From positions 1 through 6,903 of the forward strand of contig JAAZJV010000038.1 in assembly GCA_012800135.1 (NCBI GenBank): a stretch of DNA of 6,903 nucleotides. The letters are read 5' to 3'. Numbering within the stretch: the first letter of the stretch is position 1; each line of letters opens with the position of its first letter. This document shows positions 6,708-6,903 of the stretch, piece by piece. Source of the DNA: Clostridiaceae bacterium. GTDB taxonomy: Bacteria; Bacillota; Clostridia; Saccharofermentanales; DTU023. The notes under the pieces were generated by a model. It ran no database searches. It was not told where the DNA came from and saw only the letters and a program-made list of their open reading frames with translations. The position numbers and the translations under genes were made by a program.

Positions 6708-6903
6708 TCACGTTTACACTTTTGTCGCTTTTTCCCGAACAGGTAGTGGATGCACTGCAACACAGCATCACCGGGCGCGCGTTACGTGAAGGTCATATCA
6801 GGATTCGACCCGTCCAAATTCGCGATTTTGCGATCAATGACTACGGTCAAGTTGATGACGCTCCTTATGGGGGCGGACGCGGAATGCTCATGATGTGTGA
6901 GCC
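6704..6903 (+). CDS. trmD: tRNA (guanine-37-N1) methyltransferase TrmD, 3'-truncated by window edge
   Basis: TrmD methylates N1 of guanine 37, beside the anticodon, in tRNAs for Leu (CUN), Pro (CCN) and Arg (CGG), which prevents +1 frameshifting. Only 66 codons are visible of a usual 230-250. They hold the family N terminus TFTLLSLFPEQV, then SITGRALREG, and VDDAPYGGGRGMLMM, which matches the conserved vDD.PYGGG.GM motif. The trefoil-knot AdoMet site lies beyond the window. The start is GTG at 6704, set by an AGGGAGG ribosome binding site and an in-frame stop at 6689. It overlaps the micro-ORF stop by 4 bp. In the usual gene order rplS follows, but that is outside the window. Confidence 0.95.
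   Translation, partial: MITFTLLSLFPEQVVDALQHSITGRALREGHIRIRPVQIRDFAINDYGQVDDAPYGGGRGMLMMCE

Overview
The window is a compact, entirely plus-strand housekeeping block. It carries smc (5' end cut off), ftsY, ylxM, ffh, rpsP, khpA (ylqC/KH protein), rimM, a 33-codon micro-ORF, and the start of trmD (3' end cut off). This smc-ftsY-ylxM-ffh-rpsP-KH-rimM-trmD order is the classic Bacillota (Firmicutes) arrangement. The absence of a ylqD gene between the KH gene and rimM fits Clostridia-like lineages better than Bacillus. Base composition looks close to half G+C by eye, and codon use looks uniform, so nothing suggests recent foreign DNA. The species cannot be named from the sequence alone.

Layout: bases 1-2684 are the coiled coil, hinge, distal coiled coil and C-terminal ATPase half of Smc. 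ftsY (2711-3622) follows after 26 bp. A 52-bp gap (3623-3674) holds a 7-bp inverted repeat and a near-consensus sigma-70 type promoter, TTGACA-17-TATACT. Its predicted start point falls essentially on the ylxM ATG (3675). After ylxM, ffh starts at 4108. The ffh-rpsP gap (5464-5537) holds two abutting 10-bp repeats with 8-bp palindromic cores, which can fold into a hairpin, then an AT-rich stretch and a strong ribosome binding site. rpsP, khpA and rimM are packed 3 and 16 bp apart. No stretch over 300 bases lacks a gene.

Functionally the block joins chromosome organisation (Smc), co-translational membrane targeting (FtsY receptor, Ffh GTPase, YlxM accessory factor), and ribosome and tRNA maturation (S16, KhpA, RimM, TrmD).

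The most unusual thing here is between rimM and trmD. A micro-ORF (6606-6707) encodes a 33-residue peptide that aligns without gaps to the first 33 residues of the TrmD that follows, with 16 identities including GRALREG. It overlaps the trmD start by GTGA and carries the trmD ribosome binding site in its last codons. The offset is 98 bp, which is not a multiple of three. It reads as an old partial tandem duplication of the trmD 5' end that now acts as, or survives as, a translationally coupled leader.
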